A stretch of DNA of 64,000 nucleotides from a virus. Below the pieces are notes generated by a model. It worked only from the letters and a program-made list of their open reading frames with translations, did not search any database and was not told the origin of the DNA. The stretch covers positions 19,838 to 83,837 of the IMG/VR virus record IMGVR_UViG_3300032220_000872; one strand, given 5' to 3'. A program made the position numbers and the translations under genes. Shown here piece after piece: positions 17,957 through 26,633 of the stretch. Within the stretch, counting starts at the first letter, position 1; every line of letters begins with the position of its first letter.

Positions 17957-19393
17957 ATGCCATATCAAATAGATAGATACGCAGGTACTACACTAACAAC
18001 AGTGCAAGACGGCACAGTAGACCAGACCACCAACCTAAAATTAGTGGGAAAAAACTACGCTGGCTACGGAGAAATTCAAAACGAAAATTTTGTACATTTA
18101 TTAGAAAATTTTGCAGGAGCCAATCAGCCCAGCAGACCTCTTTCAGGACAGTTATGGTACGACAGTGCTGCTAACAAATTAAAATTTTATGATGGTGTTA
18201 AATTTAGAACCACAGGTGGGGCTGAAGTAGGAACCTCACAACCAGCTGGATTAACCACTGGAGATTTTTGGTGGGACACTGCCAATGATCAGTTGTATGC
18301 TTACAATGGCACAGGATTTGTACTAGTAGGACCACAAGGAGTAGGAGCCACAGTTACTCAATTAAAAAGTCGCACAGTGAAAGATACATTCAATGTGGAT
18401 CAACCTATCATTGAAGCATTGGTGGATGATGAAGTGATTTTCATAGTGAGCGGCACAGAATTCACCATCAACACAGTGGATCCTTTGCAGGCTATCACAG
18501 GATTTAATGCAATCAAAAAAGGTATCACTATGGTGAACACCTTGGCAGCTGCCAACGGAGTTACCACCACAGATCATAGATTTTGGGGCACAGCAGCCAA
18601 CGCACTAAAATTAGGCGGAGTAGATGCTGCTAACTTTTTACAAGTGGGTGGCAATACCAGTTTCAATGACACAGGTTTCACAGTAGGTACTGGCAATGAT
18701 CTTAGAGTGAGCATCATCAATGGTAACGAAGGTAGAATTATCAACGAAGTAGGTTCAGTGATCAAAATGGGAGCCAGCAACACTCACACAGTGAGCGTGA
18801 CTGCAACAGGCTTTGAACCTAGAATAGACAGCACTTATGATATTGGAACCAATGGCAACAGATTTGCCAATGTGTTTGCTGACAATTTTTATGGACTATC
18901 AGAAAAAGCCACCAACATCACAGTGGGTGTGACCAACTATTCAGGATCCACAGCATCAGGAGTGAACACAGTGGCATTACGAGATGCTTCAGGAAATTTA
19001 TCAGCCAATATTTTCAATGGCGTGGCCACTCAAGCAAGATATGCGGATTTGGCAGAGAAATATTTGGCAGACGGCAATTGGCCCATTGGCACAGTGATGA
19101 GCATAGGCGGTGCAAAAGAAATTCAAAAAGCCACTGAAGGCAGCATAGTGGTGGGTGTGGTGAGCGGTGCTCCAGCATATTTGATGAACGCTGAATTACA
19201 AGGCGGCACTGCTGTGGCCATCAAAGGCAGAGTGCCAGTTTTGGTAACAGGCACAGTAACCAAAGGTGATAAAATTGGAGTCAGCAGCACAGCAGGAATT
19301 GGTATCAAAGTCACAGAAGGTGATTATTTTGCAGTGGCTTTGGAAGCTGACAGCAGATCAGGCGTCAAACTGGTTGAGTGCTATATCAAATAA
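17957..19393 (+). CDS. Tail fibre protein, third paralogue, 478 aa
   Basis: The shared N-terminal docking domain is present (GKNYAGYGEIQNENFVHLLENFA, then SGQLWYDSAAN). The middle carries a phrase typical of phage fibres (IDSTYDIGTNGNRFANVFADNFYG, about residues 290-315). The C-terminal 120 residues (AEKYLADGNWPIGTVM, then VAIKGRVPVLVTGTV) form a compact beta-rich domain that I associate with the ends of marine phage fibres; I cannot assign an enzymatic activity to it. It is the shortest of the three tandem paralogues and seems to have its own late promoter. Confidence 0.83.
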   Translation: MPYQIDRYAGTTLTTVQDGTVDQTTNLKLVGKNYAGYGEIQNENFVHLLENFAGANQPSRPLSGQLWYDSAANKLKFYDGVKFRTTGGAEVGTSQPAGLTTGDFWWDTANDQLYAYNGTGFVLVGPQGVGATVTQLKSRTVKDTFNVDQPIIEALVDDEVIFIVSGTEFTINTVDPLQAITGFNAIKKGITMVNTLAAANGVTTTDHRFWGTAANALKLGGVDAANFLQVGGNTSFNDTGFTVGTGNDLRVSIINGNEGRIINEVGSVIKMGASNTHTVSVTATGFEPRIDSTYDIGTNGNRFANVFADNFYGLSEKATNITVGVTNYSGSTASGVNTVALRDASGNLSANIFNGVATQARYADLAEKYLADGNWPIGTVMSIGGAKEIQKATEGSIVVGVVSGAPAYLMNAELQGGTAVAIKGRVPVLVTGTVTKGDKIGVSSTAGIGIKVTEGDYFAVALEADSRSGVKLVECYIK

Positions 19394-19437
19394 TAATCAA
19401 TATGATGTCTAAAATATTCATGGGACAGTTCAACCCA

Positions 19438-19445
19438 ACTAAATA
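19438..19445 (+). promoter_or_regulatory. Late-type promoter octamer ACTAAATA close to a start codon
   Basis: The octamer ends only 8 bases before the ATG at 19454, and no Shine-Dalgarno sequence can be seen. If transcription starts 5-7 bases after the octamer, as in T4, the message would have almost no leader. CTAAATA variants of the late motif occur elsewhere in this window. Confidence 0.45.
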
Positions 19446-19453
19446 CTTTTAAT

Positions 19454-20353
19454 ATGGCAGTAGGTGATCTAATAACAGCAGCAAGGTACAACGTGATTCA
19501 ATCCACAGTGGCCAATGTGCTGAGCACAGGATCAGGAGATTCTGGTTATGGTCAAGCACTGCAAAGTTCGCAAGTGGCACAAAATCAGTTGATTGAAGAC
19601 GATCACATGAACACTTTGAGATTGGACATTCGCAAAGCCTATCTGCATCAGAACAATTCATATCCCACACTCACAACAGTGAGCACTGCAGACACAGTGA
19701 CTGATAACACACTAAACAATTCATATGCAACTTTTGAAACATTGGCCACCAACATCAACACCAATAGAAACACCATCAGTGCCAGCAGATTGACCACAGG
19801 CAACACTGCTTCCAGTTATGTGAGAACCACCACTTGGAATGCCACACGTGTGGGCAATTTCACAGTGACTTTTGCCAGCACCACTGCTGCTAGACATTTT
19901 TTTAATTCAGGCGGAGCTGTGCAGATTGATATGAACATATCCGGCAGCACCACTGCTAAGGTCAACGATTGGAACACATTGTTTGGAACCAATATGGGCA
20001 CACTAACTTTTGCCAATCTAGCTTCCAGCAGATCAGGATCAGCTGGCACACTGTCTTCATCAGTGGCCTATACCACACTGACCACCACGTTCCAAACTGT
20101 GTACACCACCAGTGCTGCAGGCACTTACAGTTCCAACAATTTTAATATTCAAGTGCGATTCACTGATGTTTCTAATCTAGTGATAGAGTTTCAAATCACC
20201 CTGAATGATGCTGCTGCAGGCACCGTGGACGAAGATGTGAATGGCAATCTCAACATCAACGTGAATAGACGTATTGCCAACGGGGCACTGAGTGATCCTA
20301 TCACCATCACGGAACCTGTTTTTGGTGCCATGAGCGGCACTGTGACTGCCTAA
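19454..20353 (+). CDS. Virion structural protein, 299 aa
   Basis: The protein begins MAVGDLITAARYN, an opening I recognise from structural proteins near fibre genes in T4-like marine phages, and continues as a Thr/Ser/Ala-rich, Cys-free beta-type sequence ending with ITEPVFGAMSGTVTA. No enzymatic motif, signal peptide or membrane helix is present. The segment around residues 105-250 (VRTTTWNATRVGNFTVTF and onward) resembles a single folded beta domain, possibly a receptor-binding or decoration domain. It is the last gene of the left structural block. Its start lies just downstream of a CTAAATA motif and has no clear ribosome-binding site. Confidence 0.7.
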   Translation: MAVGDLITAARYNVIQSTVANVLSTGSGDSGYGQALQSSQVAQNQLIEDDHMNTLRLDIRKAYLHQNNSYPTLTTVSTADTVTDNTLNNSYATFETLATNINTNRNTISASRLTTGNTASSYVRTTTWNATRVGNFTVTFASTTAARHFFNSGGAVQIDMNISGSTTAKVNDWNTLFGTNMGTLTFANLASSRSGSAGTLSSSVAYTTLTTTFQTVYTTSAAGTYSSNNFNIQVRFTDVSNLVIEFQITLNDAAAGTVDEDVNGNLNINVNRRIANGALSDPITITEPVFGAMSGTVTA

Positions 20354-20402
20354 ACCATTTCACCAATCACCAAAACCTAATCTATCTAAATATCAACAGC
20401 AG

Positions 20403-20431
20403 TTGACTTTTGGCTGAAAATCTTATATAAT
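20403..20431 (+). promoter_or_regulatory. Sigma70-type promoter TTGACT-N17-TATAAT
   Basis: TTGACT lies at 20403-20408 and a perfect TATAAT at 20426-20431, with a 17-base spacer. Transcription would start near 20438, leaving a leader of about 10 bases that contains AGGAG (20439-20443) before the ATG at 20448. This is a host-polymerase (early) promoter, and it opens the long accessory operon. A CTAAATA motif lies a little upstream (20386-20392). Confidence 0.8.
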
Positions 20432-20447
20432 TTCAACTAGGAGAATC

Positions 20448-20786
20448 ATGAATATGACAGACATAGAAGATAGACTCAGTGCAGTCAATCAAATGGAAAA
20501 TTTTAATAATCAGTTGCAGTTATTAAAAGACAAATTTGTGGACAGCAATATTTTGTTTTATCAAGGACATCAGTTCACAGTCACGGGCAATCTGTTGAGC
20601 TTGTGCAAGTCATACATAGACCTACATAGAACCAAAGATGTAGTATTATTGGATGACTATCAAACACCAGTTTTGGTGAACAATTTGGAAGAATATAACT
20701 CTGCTGCTTGGCACACATATCAAACCAATCTCAATCAATATTACACAGAATATCAAACGCTGATCAAAAATAAAGGACAGATTTAA
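20448..20786 (+). CDS. Conserved phage protein, 112 aa, first gene of the accessory operon
   Basis: I do not recognise a named family. The protein is acidic and probably helical at both ends. Its centre (FYQGHQFTVTGNLLSLCKSY, then VLLDDYQTPVLVNNLEEY) followed by a helical tail ending YYTEYQTLIKNKG resembles small proteins found beside fibre genes in T4-like marine phages, possibly fibre chaperones; that link is only by resemblance. AGGAG sits 4 bases before the ATG. The gene follows a strong sigma70 promoter and is three bases from the first glycosyltransferase gene. Confidence 0.6.
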   Translation: MNMTDIEDRLSAVNQMENFNNQLQLLKDKFVDSNILFYQGHQFTVTGNLLSLCKSYIDLHRTKDVVLLDDYQTPVLVNNLEEYNSAAWHTYQTNLNQYYTEYQTLIKNKGQI

Positions 20787-20789
20787 GCC

Positions 20790-21641
20790 ATGAAATCTCA
20801 AGGCATTGTGATGTTTGCTCACAACAATGAAACAGTTGATTACGTGAAGCAGGCTATTTTTGCTGCTGTGCAGGTCAAAAAACATCTACATCTACCAGTG
20901 ACTTTGATCACTTCCAATCAAGCACATCTCAATAACAAATATAAAAAACAAGCCACAGTGTTTGATCAAGTGATAGATATCAATGAGCATCAAACTCATC
21001 AGACCAAAGATTTTTACAATGGTATGGAACACAAGATTAAAGATGTTTGGAAAAATCATTTGAGATCCACTGCTTATGAACTGACTCCATATGATGAAAC
21101 CATTGTGATGGACACTGACTATATAGTGGGCAATGCCAATTTACTAAGATGTTTTCACAGCAAAGAAGATTTTTTAATACATCAGAAATCCATTTATATC
21201 AATTATTTCAATCAACCCGAATGGAAAATCAAATACATCAGTGAAACAGGCATGGAAATGTATTGGGCCACTGTGTTCTATTTCAAAAAAACTCACAGAG
21301 TCAAACAATTGTTTGATCTGATTGCACACATTAAAAATCATTGGGACTTTTATAGATTCACATGGCAGATACATGAACCAAATTTTAGAAATGATTTTGC
21401 TTTCAGCATGGCCATACACATGTTGAATGGATATTGCAAAGGTGCATGGCCACAACGCTTGCCAGATTCGTTGTATTATATCACTGACCGAGACAAAGCC
21501 GACAATTTCGACCAGGACTGTTGGACTGTTTCATTGTACAACACCCAAGGATATACAAAAACTTTAGCCAAACACATTAATCTACACGTGATGAACAAAT
21601 TTAGTTTGGACCACATCATTGATCAGGAGTTTTCCAAATGA
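20790..21641 (+). CDS. GT-A-fold glycosyltransferase-like protein A1
   Basis: The 283-residue protein begins with a Rossmann-like strand (GIVMFAHNNETVDYVKQA) and has a likely metal- and nucleotide-sugar-binding DTD at residues 108-110 inside IVMDTDYIVGN, as in GT8-like and other GT-A enzymes. It is followed immediately, with overlapping stop and start (ATGA), by a paralogue with the same layout. Transfer of a sugar from a nucleotide-sugar donor is inferred; donor and acceptor are unknown. No membrane segment is visible, so it should be cytoplasmic. Confidence 0.65.
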   Translation: MKSQGIVMFAHNNETVDYVKQAIFAAVQVKKHLHLPVTLITSNQAHLNNKYKKQATVFDQVIDINEHQTHQTKDFYNGMEHKIKDVWKNHLRSTAYELTPYDETIVMDTDYIVGNANLLRCFHSKEDFLIHQKSIYINYFNQPEWKIKYISETGMEMYWATVFYFKKTHRVKQLFDLIAHIKNHWDFYRFTWQIHEPNFRNDFAFSMAIHMLNGYCKGAWPQRLPDSLYYITDRDKADNFDQDCWTVSLYNTQGYTKTLAKHINLHVMNKFSLDHIIDQEFSK

Positions 21642-22486
21642 TAGAACAAGGATTCTGTGTGTTTGCACAGCAAAATGAACAAGTGGACTATGTGAGACAA
21701 GCACATGCATTGGCCATGAGCATCAAAACGCACATGCCTCACAGCAAAATATGTTTGATCACAAATGTTAACATCACAAAAGCTGTGTCCTCAGTATTTG
21801 ATCATGTGGTGGATATTCCTGGCATGGATGAAGCTGTGGATCAAGATTGGAAAATACAGAATAGATATAAAATTTACACAGCTACTCCTTTCAAACATTC
21901 AATAATATTGGATGCAGATATGTTGGTGTTGAATGATATCAGTCATTGGTGGAAGTTTTTAAAAAACTACAAAATGTATTTCACCAGTGCAGTTAAAAAT
22001 TACAGAGATGAATTCAATCACAGTGATCACTATCGCAAAACTTTCACAAGCAATAGTCTACCTAATCTTTACTGTGGTGTGCATTACTATCAAAGATGCA
22101 AAGAAAATGATCAGTTTGTGGAACTTTTACGAGATATAGTGAGAAATCACACATTGTTCTATGACAGATTCACTCCCAAACACACTCAAAAATGGTGCAG
22201 CATGGATGTGAGTGTGGCGCTGGCCAGTAAACTATTGGGTATCACTGAAAAAATTACCAGCCGAACACCTTACATCACATTCACTCATATGAAACCTCAT
22301 CTTCAAGACTGGAAAACAGTGCCAGATCATTGGATGAAAAAAGTAAATGTGTATCATGACATGGAAGGTCATATTAAAATTGACAATTTTCGTCAACGTG
22401 GAGTATTGCATTATGTGGAGAATGAATTTTTAACTGATGAATTGTTTGAAATTATTGAAAAAAAATATTATGAATCAAACCAATAA
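21638..22486 (+). CDS. GT-A-fold glycosyltransferase-like protein A2
   Basis: This is a paralogue of the preceding gene: FCVFAQQNEQVDYVRQAHALA aligns with the N-terminus of A1, and the metal-binding DAD is at residues 92-94 in IILDADMLVLND. A later NLYCGVHYYQ segment (about residue 145) corresponds to the acceptor-side loop of GT8-like enzymes. The start overlaps the upstream stop by four bases. Adjacent duplication followed by divergence suggests two successive sugar additions, but no substrate can be read from the sequence. Confidence 0.68.
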   Translation: MIEQGFCVFAQQNEQVDYVRQAHALAMSIKTHMPHSKICLITNVNITKAVSSVFDHVVDIPGMDEAVDQDWKIQNRYKIYTATPFKHSIILDADMLVLNDISHWWKFLKNYKMYFTSAVKNYRDEFNHSDHYRKTFTSNSLPNLYCGVHYYQRCKENDQFVELLRDIVRNHTLFYDRFTPKHTQKWCSMDVSVALASKLLGITEKITSRTPYITFTHMKPHLQDWKTVPDHWMKKVNVYHDMEGHIKIDNFRQRGVLHYVENEFLTDELFEIIEKKYYESNQ

Positions 22487-23048
22487 TTATATGTACGTGA
22501 CATTTGATCCAGAATCAGGAAAAATTTTAGGCTGTTCAGGTAGCAAAACCAACAACAGTCTGGCCATAGATACTGCTTTAGGTGAAAAATTTATCATGGG
22601 TGCAGAGTCCATACACAAATACAAGGTGATATATCATAATGGTCAATATCAAATTCAAAAACATGGAGTGTTAAACCCCGTGGAAAACGTAATTCATTCT
22701 AAAAAAACTGAAATAATCAATCAGAATATTTACAAAATTCCTAATAAAATTAAAACTCACAGTGGCATACAAATAAAATTGCATTTGAATCAAAACAAAA
22801 TTGAATTTGTTGCGGACAAAATATTCAAAAAAACTTTGGAGACCATAGTTTCCAAAGAAAACCATCGTACCCATAAGTTTTATTGTTGTAAACTCAACGA
22901 TGCCACACAACTGATTCAAACATTGGATCTAAATCTTTATGAATTACTTACTCAAGACAGTGTGCAGATCGATATGAATGCAAAAACAAACATGGACATT
23001 TACTGTAGAAAGATTTTTGATTACTCTATTGAAAGGATTTATGCATAA
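22470..23048 (+). CDS. Unknown protein, 192 aa
   Basis: I do not recognise the family. The protein starts MNQTNNYMYVTFDPESGK and looks beta-rich with Lys/Asn-rich segments; there is no signal peptide or membrane helix. The ATG at 22470 is chosen because it overlaps the upstream gene end by 17 bases, in keeping with the close packing here; another ATG at 22491 is possible. It lies between the two glycosyltransferase pairs and overlaps the following gene by eight bases, so it probably belongs to the same process. Confidence 0.55.
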   Translation: MNQTNNYMYVTFDPESGKILGCSGSKTNNSLAIDTALGEKFIMGAESIHKYKVIYHNGQYQIQKHGVLNPVENVIHSKKTEIINQNIYKIPNKIKTHSGIQIKLHLNQNKIEFVADKIFKKTLETIVSKENHRTHKFYCCKLNDATQLIQTLDLNLYELLTQDSVQIDMNAKTNMDIYCRKIFDYSIERIYA

Positions 23049-23949
23049 GATTGCTATCAAAGATTGTGATATTATATTTTTAAGTTATGATGAGCCCAAT
23101 GCTGACAGAAATTATGCAGATTTAAAAAGAAAAATACCTTGGGCTAAAAGAGTTCACGGCGTGGAAGGGTCAGATGCTGCACACAAAGCCTGTGCTGCTG
23201 TGTCTGACACAGAATATTTTTTAACTGTGGATGGAGACACACAAATAGATTCTAAATTTCTTAATGTTCAACTGGATCTCAACAGCATGGGCATGGATGA
23301 TTCATACATCTTCAGCTGGTGTGGACATACCAATGTGAATGGATTGAAGTATGGCAATGGCAGTTTAAAGTTATGGACTAAAACTTTTGTGAATGAGATG
23401 AAAACACATGAAAATTACTCTGGTAAGGATAACAATGAGATAGAATTTTGTTATTTTGATAAACTATTTCAATTCAATGAAAATTATTCTACCAGTTACA
23501 TCAATAGCACACCCAAACAAGCATGGCGAGCTGGATTTAGAGAAGGCGTCAAAATGAGTTTGTACAAAAATTTTAAAATACAGTCGTTGGACCAACTGTG
23601 GTGGCAAAATTATCATAGATTATTGATTTGGATGACTGTGGGTCAGGATGTGGAATATGGTATTTGGGCTATTGCGGGAGCCAGAGAAGGATGCTACAGA
23701 ACACTTTGCACCACATGGGATTTCAAACAAGTGAGAGATTTTAAAATTTTAGAACAATTATGGATCAGTACCAGCAACAATAACAGCATGAATGCACAGG
23801 ATGTCAAACAAAAATGTGTTTCTTTGGGCAAAATGATCAAAGAAAAATTCCAAATGGAATTTCCCACTGAACCATATGATGCAGAAAGCAGTGCATTTTT
23901 CAAAAAGGTATATATTAATTCACCTAGAACTATTAGAAAGACCATATGA
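23041..23949 (+). CDS. Glycosyltransferase-like protein B1 (DGD motif)
   Basis: The 302-residue protein opens with a hydrophobic strand and a conserved block (FLSYDEPNADRNYADLK, then RVHGVEG) and has a candidate metal-binding DGD at residues 64-66 in FLTVDGDTQID. The same blocks occur in the next gene, so the two are tandem paralogues. The layout (N-terminal donor strand, DxD, then an aromatic-rich C-terminal half) suits a GT-A glycosyltransferase, but this family is less certain than A1/A2. The start at 23041 overlaps the upstream stop; the stop forms ATGA with the next start. Confidence 0.55.
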   Translation: MHKIAIKDCDIIFLSYDEPNADRNYADLKRKIPWAKRVHGVEGSDAAHKACAAVSDTEYFLTVDGDTQIDSKFLNVQLDLNSMGMDDSYIFSWCGHTNVNGLKYGNGSLKLWTKTFVNEMKTHENYSGKDNNEIEFCYFDKLFQFNENYSTSYINSTPKQAWRAGFREGVKMSLYKNFKIQSLDQLWWQNYHRLLIWMTVGQDVEYGIWAIAGAREGCYRTLCTTWDFKQVRDFKILEQLWISTSNNNSMNAQDVKQKCVSLGKMIKEKFQMEFPTEPYDAESSAFFKKVYINSPRTIRKTI

Positions 23950-24653
23950 TGTACGATATATTTTTTATCAGTTACAATGAACCCAACGCAGATCAAAATT
24001 ATGCTCTGTTAAAACAAAGATTTCCATTGGCACAAAGAGTTCACGGTGTAAAAGGCATTCAACAAGCACACATTAGAGCTGCCACGTTGAGTTTAACTCA
24101 AATGTTTTGGGTAGTGGACGGTGATGCTGTGGTTAAAGATGATTTTCAGTTTGATTATGAAGTGCCTGACAGAGACATGGATGCTGTGCATGTGTGGAGG
24201 AGTTCAAATCCCATCAACGAATTAGAATATGGTTACGGTGGAGTAAAATTATTGCCTAAAAAATTAACCATGCATATGGATCCTAACAGAATAGACATGA
24301 CCACCAGCATATCCAATAGATTTAGAGCCATGTACGAAGTATCCAACAGCACAGATTTCAACACAGATCCATTCAACACATGGAAAAGTGCTTTCAGAGA
24401 GTGTGTCAAACTCAGCAGCAAAGTGATTGATCGTCAAGTGGACAAAGAAACTGAAAAAAGATTATTGATCTGGTGCACAGTGGGTGCAGATCAACCATAT
24501 GGAGAATATGCCATTGCTGGAGCACTGGCAGGCAGAGTGTATGGCACAGACAACAGAAGTAATTCAGATGCTTTAAGAATGATCAATAATTTTGAATGGT
24601 TGCGATTGGCGTTTGTGGGACAATTTCCATACATGGAGAAAGAAATATTATGA
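23946..24653 (+). CDS. Glycosyltransferase-like protein B2 (DGD motif)
   Basis: This 235-residue paralogue of the preceding gene shares FISYNEPNADQNYALLKQRFP-like and RVHGVKG blocks and a VVDGDAVV motif (DGD at residues 58-60). It also keeps the later AFRECVKLS and LLIWCTVGAD blocks, which correspond to AGFREGVKMS and LLIWMTVGQD in B1; these family-specific segments may form the acceptor site. It is about 70 residues shorter than B1 at the C-terminus. Start and stop both overlap neighbours by four bases, so translation is likely coupled to the radical SAM gene that follows. Confidence 0.55.
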   Translation: MMYDIFFISYNEPNADQNYALLKQRFPLAQRVHGVKGIQQAHIRAATLSLTQMFWVVDGDAVVKDDFQFDYEVPDRDMDAVHVWRSSNPINELEYGYGGVKLLPKKLTMHMDPNRIDMTTSISNRFRAMYEVSNSTDFNTDPFNTWKSAFRECVKLSSKVIDRQVDKETEKRLLIWCTVGADQPYGEYAIAGALAGRVYGTDNRSNSDALRMINNFEWLRLAFVGQFPYMEKEIL

Positions 24654-25651
24654 TAGATTCTAACATTCCATTTGATAAAATCATAAACTTTGGTCAACGC
24701 ACCATGCTGGACAGCAAATTGTTTTCTGTGAGTTGGATCTTGGCTCGTTTTTGCAACTATGATTGTTCTTATTGCTGGCCTTATGCCAAAAGCAAACAGA
24801 AAGATCACAGACCATTGTCAGTTTACACAGCAGTGGTGGATGAAATCAAGCGCCAGGCTAGACTGAATGGATTCACAGACTATCATTTCAGTTTTTCAGG
24901 TGGAGAACCCACTGCCTACAAAGATTTTTTACAATTGGTACAGCATTACAGTGCTGATTCTGCTCCAGAATATCAGAGTATTCACATGACCACTAACCTA
25001 AGTCCTTCAGAAAAATGGTGGGAAAGATGGTTAGAAGCCACAAAATCATTAAACCGTCGCAGCATCACTGCAAGTTTTCATGCTGAATTTGCTGATGAAC
25101 AAAAATTTGGAGATAAAATATTACTGTTGATGAAGAACAATGTGTTTGTCACAATCAATCAAGTGATGGTGCCTAATAGATTCACAGAATACTATGACAG
25201 GTGTGCAAGATTTAATTCCAGAGGTATCAATGTCACACTCAAACCACAGAGTGATCCCACAGCAAGTTTTGTTGTTGAAGGTTATACTCCGGATCAACTG
25301 AATACTTTACAAACAGGTTTCCCTCAACGCATACAAGAAGGTGAAAATTACAAAAATTTATTTCAAATTGAAATGACGGATGCTCAAGGCAACAAGTATT
25401 ACATGGATCAAGCAGAGAGATTTAATGCTTTTGGCTTTAATAAATTCAAAGGATGGCACTGTAATGCTGGATATCAAAGTTGTGTCATAAGAGAACCAGG
25501 TGGAGAAGTCAAAAGAAGTTACAGTTGTCATGATGAACCACTGGGCAGCATAGAACAAGGATTTAAACTGTTTGATAAACCAAGAATTTGCATAACTCCC
25601 ACTTGTGTGAGTTCAGCAGATTCAAAAATTCCCAAGGCCAAACATGTATAG
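24650..25651 (+). CDS. Radical SAM protein, Cys-rich C-terminus (paralogue family, copy 1)
   Basis: The radical SAM motif CNYDCSYC has its cysteines at residues 35, 39 and 42 (counted from the ATG at 24650), followed by SFSGGEPTAYKDF, the SAM-binding GGE motif. A C-terminal domain begins at GWHCNAGYQSC and ends with spaced cysteines, as in SPASM/twitch-type auxiliary-cluster domains. The same layout recurs at 28485, 29377 and 33192. The family generates a 5'-deoxyadenosyl radical; the substrate is unknown. ATG is chosen because it overlaps the upstream stop (ATGA). Confidence 0.85.
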   Translation: MIDSNIPFDKIINFGQRTMLDSKLFSVSWILARFCNYDCSYCWPYAKSKQKDHRPLSVYTAVVDEIKRQARLNGFTDYHFSFSGGEPTAYKDFLQLVQHYSADSAPEYQSIHMTTNLSPSEKWWERWLEATKSLNRRSITASFHAEFADEQKFGDKILLLMKNNVFVTINQVMVPNRFTEYYDRCARFNSRGINVTLKPQSDPTASFVVEGYTPDQLNTLQTGFPQRIQEGENYKNLFQIEMTDAQGNKYYMDQAERFNAFGFNKFKGWHCNAGYQSCVIREPGGEVKRSYSCHDEPLGSIEQGFKLFDKPRICITPTCVSSADSKIPKAKHV

Positions 25652-26633
25652 ATATCAAGATATAAAAGATATTCATTTGGAAATCACCAGCAAGTGTCAA
25701 GCCCGATGTCCTATGTGTCCCAGAAGAATCAGTGGAGGACCATTGAATCCATTTATCAAACTGGATGAGATAACTTTGGATGTATTTAAAAAATGGTTTG
25801 AACTGGATTTTATAAAACAATTGGACAGTTTGTTTATGTGCGGTAATTTGGGAGATCCTATCATATCCAAAGACACATTGGAAATATATCAGTATTTGCG
25901 TGAAGCGAATCCCAATATTAGATTGGCCATGCACACCAACGGCAGTGCTAGAGATCCAGAATGGTGGCAAAGATTGGCTCAATTGAAAGTGAAAGTAACA
26001 TTTGGCATTGATGGCCTGGCTGATACTCATCATCTTTATAGGATCAGTACAGATTTTAACAAAATAATTGAAAATGCTCAAGCATTTATCTCAGCAGGTG
26101 GAGTGGCCAAATGGCACATGCTGGTGTTTGCTCACAATGAACATCAGATTGAAGAAGCAAGAACTATGAGTAAACAAATGGGCTTTGTGGATTTTTCAAT
26201 CAAACACACTTCTAGATTCAAACAAGATTATCTGCAAGTGATTGATGATATGGGTAGACCCACACACAGAATTCAACCCACTCAAACCAGTTTGGACATG
26301 ATTCCTTTGGCTGAAGCAGCACAAAAAGAAGTCAAACCACACATTGTTTGTAAGGCACAAAAATACAAACAGTTGTATGTGAGTGCGTGTGGCAATGTAT
26401 CACCTTGCTGTTGGTTGGATATGGAATGGATACCTCCCATGCAAGAATCTAGAATAGATTACATGGAAAAAATTTCAGAATTTCCCAACTTGCATCGTAA
26501 AACATTGAAAGAAATATTTGACGGTGGATTTTTTTCAAAAATAGAAGCACAATGGAGTACAGTGGGATTGAAAGAATGCACCAAACAATGCGGTTCATTT
26601 GATAAACTAGGAGTACAATTTGTTGAAAATTAA
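25644..26633 (+). CDS. Radical SAM protein with SPASM-like domain, 329 aa
   Basis: The cluster motif CQARCPMC has cysteines at residues 18, 22 and 25, right at the N-terminus. LFMCGNLGDP occupies the place of the usual GGEP loop. A C-terminal set of cysteines (CKAQKYKQLYVSACGNVSPCC, then CTKQCG) should bind an auxiliary 4Fe-4S cluster, as in SPASM proteins that modify peptides or sugars. It differs from its neighbours by the missing GGEP and by the CGN..PCC pattern, so it belongs to another subfamily. The start overlaps the upstream stop by eight bases. Confidence 0.85.
   Translation: MYRYQDIKDIHLEITSKCQARCPMCPRRISGGPLNPFIKLDEITLDVFKKWFELDFIKQLDSLFMCGNLGDPIISKDTLEIYQYLREANPNIRLAMHTNGSARDPEWWQRLAQLKVKVTFGIDGLADTHHLYRISTDFNKIIENAQAFISAGGVAKWHMLVFAHNEHQIEEARTMSKQMGFVDFSIKHTSRFKQDYLQVIDDMGRPTHRIQPTQTSLDMIPLAEAAQKEVKPHIVCKAQKYKQLYVSACGNVSPCCWLDMEWIPPMQESRIDYMEKISEFPNLHRKTLKEIFDGGFFSKIEAQWSTVGLKECTKQCGSFDKLGVQFVEN

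Noticed and set aside
20448-20786. RiPP precursor peptide for the neighbouring radical SAM enzymes
   Set aside because: At 112 residues with a folded-looking centre and no Cys/Gly/Ser-rich core or repeat it does not look like a precursor; no other small candidate was found nearby.
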